A program made the position numbers and the translations under genes. From assembly GCF_001522545.3 (NCBI RefSeq), contig NC_031770.1, forward strand, positions 7,281,321-7,345,320: a stretch of DNA of 64,000 nucleotides, given 5' to 3'. Positions 62,156-64,000 of this stretch are shown here, in pieces (the stretch's first letter is position 1; each line of letters begins with the position of its first letter). The notes under the pieces were generated by a model. It saw nothing but the letters and a program-made list of their open reading frames with translations. It was not told where the DNA came from and searched no databases. The stretch comes from Parus major. Its lineage: Eukaryota; Chordata; Aves; Passeriformes; Paridae.

Positions 62156-63248
62156 CTGAGGCATTAGGACTGAGTAAGGGCTAGCTTAAGTAGTTTCAGA
62201 TCCATTTCTGGATTTATTAAATTTGAGCAAGCAAGGGAAGAATTTGCAGATAGCAAGACTATAGAATATGAGGTACCACTGCATTGGAGGATAGCAGTTC
62301 AAAAGGATGGGGGACCATACCAGATTACAACTATTATCTTCACCTCCACCAATTCCAGATTCAGGTCAATTCTCCATTCACCAGATATAACTTGCTCAGA
62401 AACATTTTGGTCTTTCGTGGGCTTTTTCTAATAAAGAAAACATGAAGCTTCAATTCTTTCCCCCAGCACCTTGACATATATTGCAAGATATTACAAAGCA
62501 GATTTGAGTAAAGTATGTGAGCAGAACAGCATGTGACATTCAATATCCCAAGTATTTTAGGACCCTCAGGAAGTACCTAATGTCACCTGTGTATCAGGTG
62601 GAACACATTTATCTCCTGCACATATCCTAAGGTCATTCTATGCAGTTATGATTTCAGTGCAATGGGAAAAACACTTACTGCCAGGGAGACTAGCTGGTGC
62701 CTGAAGGATCTTATTTCTGTGGAAAAACTTGGAGAGAAAACATCAATAATGATGATGGGATCACCTGGCCCATTATCTTTTGCTTAAAGACAAGGATGGC
62801 TGGGTTCTCCTTACAAAAAACCCTGCAGAATTAGACACTGTCAAAGCTCTGCAAAGCTTCCTTGAAGAGCTAAATCTGACAACTGCCTCCAGAATGTTAC
62901 TGTCCCTGCTGCCAGAGACCTTGCTCAAGTTGCAGACGATTTGTGTTCACACTTTTTAGGAGAATAGAGACAGATCCATATGTCTGAAAATGGCAAGTCA
63001 CCACCACAATAGTCACATTGATGCTGGCTAATTTTTTTTCTTTTATATATTTTCTGTATTACATATATATTTGTAGCCTATTATTGGATTCATAGGTAGT
63101 TTTCCCAGTACTCTTTCCTGCCTTAATAAGCAAAAAACACATTCCAAAGCCCCTATCCTATCTTGGTTCCTCATAGGAACCAAGGCCAAAAACAGCTCTT
63201 CAGGACATATTTTTTCATAAACTAGTTCAGTTTCCATCTAAGAGGGGA
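62156..63248. other. Unique DNA, nothing supported
   Basis: Short frames only. No repeat family recognised. Confidence 0.4.
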
Positions 63249-63501
63249 TGATTTAGAAGGGGCTTGAACTGGCGGGGAATTGCATCACCACTTGTGCTCC
63301 TAATTGGTGATTTTTATCAATTATGCTGATTTTCTAAATTTACAAAAATGGTATTCACCCAGTGAGGGTGGGCTTTTGTGGACATTTTTCATATCTGCCC
63401 CTACAGGCCTCCAATAAAGATCAGGCTTTATACTACCTCCTACACTAATACTACCTCAAAAGTGTGTGTTGTTTCATTTATAGGTTCTTAAGGCATCAAC
63501 A
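63249..63501 (+). mobile_element. Probable LTR fragment with poly(A) signal
   Basis: A CTAATTGGTGA CCAAT-type box (near 63300), a CCCAGTGAGGGTGGGC block, CAATAAAGATC with AATAAA at 63413-63418, and an AAGTGTGTGTTG U5-like block ending GGCATCAACA at 63501. This order is LTR-like and seems familiar from avian ERV LTRs, but I cannot name it. The left edge and target-site duplication are undefined. Confidence 0.4.
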
Positions 63502-63574
63502 TTGTAGCAATAGAGGGAGGAGTTATTTGCTTGCTTGGCAGGCATTAATTAGCCTCAAGGCAGCATGAACACAA

Positions 63575-63639
63575 ATCAAGATTAAAGGATTGGCTCATTT
63601 TAATCAAACCCTTCCTGCTCATTTTGATTAGGTCTAATC
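63575..63639. promoter_or_regulatory. Cluster of TAATC/AATCAA motifs
   Basis: Within 65 bp: AATCAAGATTAAAGGATT, TTTAATCAAACC and GATTAGGTCTAATC. These fit OTX/PITX-type (TAATC) and TCF-like (AATCAAA) cores. Density is notable, but sites this short are common in A/T-rich DNA. Confidence 0.25.
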
Positions 63640-63678
63640 AGAAGCAAGGCTTTTTACAGGTAATGCCTAGTAGCCAGC

Positions 63679-63695
63679 AAATAAATAAATAAATA
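63679..63695. repeat. (AAAT)n short microsatellite
   Basis: Four units of AAAT. Short and probably weakly polymorphic. Confidence 0.9.
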
Positions 63696-64000
63696 GACTG
63701 AGAACATCCCAATCAGTATCACCGTACCCTGCGCTTGCATGTCTTTACAAGTCTACATACAACTCCAACACCCACACCAATTTTCCTCTAAGACAAATTC
63801 TACATTGTGAGTTTCCCTTAACAGAAATAATGCAAGTAGGACATTATGCTAGATCACTTTTTTAAAAAAAAATTTACTAGTAAACATCTTGCCCATTTGA
63901 CTATGACAGAGTCAAACTCTTTACTTTTTATAGACTGAAGCTGTTAGCTAAAAAGCTACATGGGAATAGATGAGATTGAAAGCTGCTACCAAAAATGTAA

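Larger units (their letters stand above)
63502..64000. other. Unique DNA with TAATC-motif cluster
   Basis: No gene. Holds a palindromic GATTAGGTCTAATC (63626-63639) and other GATTA/AATCAA motifs at 63575-63610, plus an AAAT microsatellite at 63679-63695. Confidence 0.4.

Noticed and set aside
63431..63463. Two CTACCTC motifs, resembling let-7 target seeds or, on the minus strand, a let-7-like TGAGGTAGTA
   Set aside because: No precursor-length hairpin around them, and they sit within a probable LTR U5. Likely coincidence.
1..64000. CRISPR arrays, operons, riboswitches, tRNA or rRNA genes
   Set aside because: No spaced direct-repeat arrays, no tightly packed ORFs and no cloverleaf or rRNA-like sequence. 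The window is vertebrate nuclear DNA.

Overview
The window looks like bird nuclear DNA, most likely from a songbird. The evidence is at least seven degraded CR1 LINE fragments (the dominant avian retrotransposon) and several LTR families of avian/passerine type. There are no Alu, L1 or B-type SINEs, no bacterial-style gene packing, and most of the sequence is A/T-rich. I found no intact, recognisable protein-coding gene, tRNA, rRNA or CRISPR array. It reads as a gene-poor intergenic stretch or a very large intron. Nearly all open reading frames are short and behave like chance frames, and the longest (266 codons) lies inside an LTR.

Layout. 1-8186: mostly unique A/T-rich DNA with a CR1 tail (5.2 kb), an A/T-rich low-complexity tract (5.65 kb), a 28-bp tandem duplication (6.46 kb) and an exact POU-dimer (MORE) palindrome at 3.93 kb. 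8187-~9065: a plus-strand LTR with three clustered poly(A) signals. 9-15.4 kb: unique DNA, a CR1 3' end (12.3-12.8 kb) and an enhancer-like stretch (14.0-14.8 kb) with CRE-like and CArG motifs. 15.45 kb: a (CATT)n microsatellite. 16.0-17.0 kb: a composite of two minus-strand LTRs. 20.7-24.1 kb: two related minus-strand LTR-like segments flanking 2.9 kb that contains a CR1. 26-45 kb: unique DNA with two low-confidence exon-like segments, a 27-bp palindrome and two CR1 tails. 45.6-48.05 kb: three LTRs of different families packed into 2.4 kb. 50.7 and 53.6-54.3 kb: CR1 fragments, the second with a broken reverse-transcriptase segment. 61.0-62.16 kb: another copy of the long GC-rich LTR. 63.25-63.5 kb: a probable further LTR.

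The most interesting signal is a family of GC-rich LTRs present three times, all on the minus strand (16.5-17.0, 46.97-48.05 and 61.0-62.16 kb). Each carries two or more matches to the CTCF core consensus, all in the same orientation. In the two long copies this GC-rich core is far better preserved than the surrounding LTR. This suggests a songbird retroelement that disperses CTCF-type insulator sites. The motif matches are read directly from the sequence; CTCF binding is inference.

Limits: repeat names, boundaries and strand calls come from recognition by eye, not from RepeatMasker or alignment, and conserved-element calls are guesses that need a cross-species alignment.
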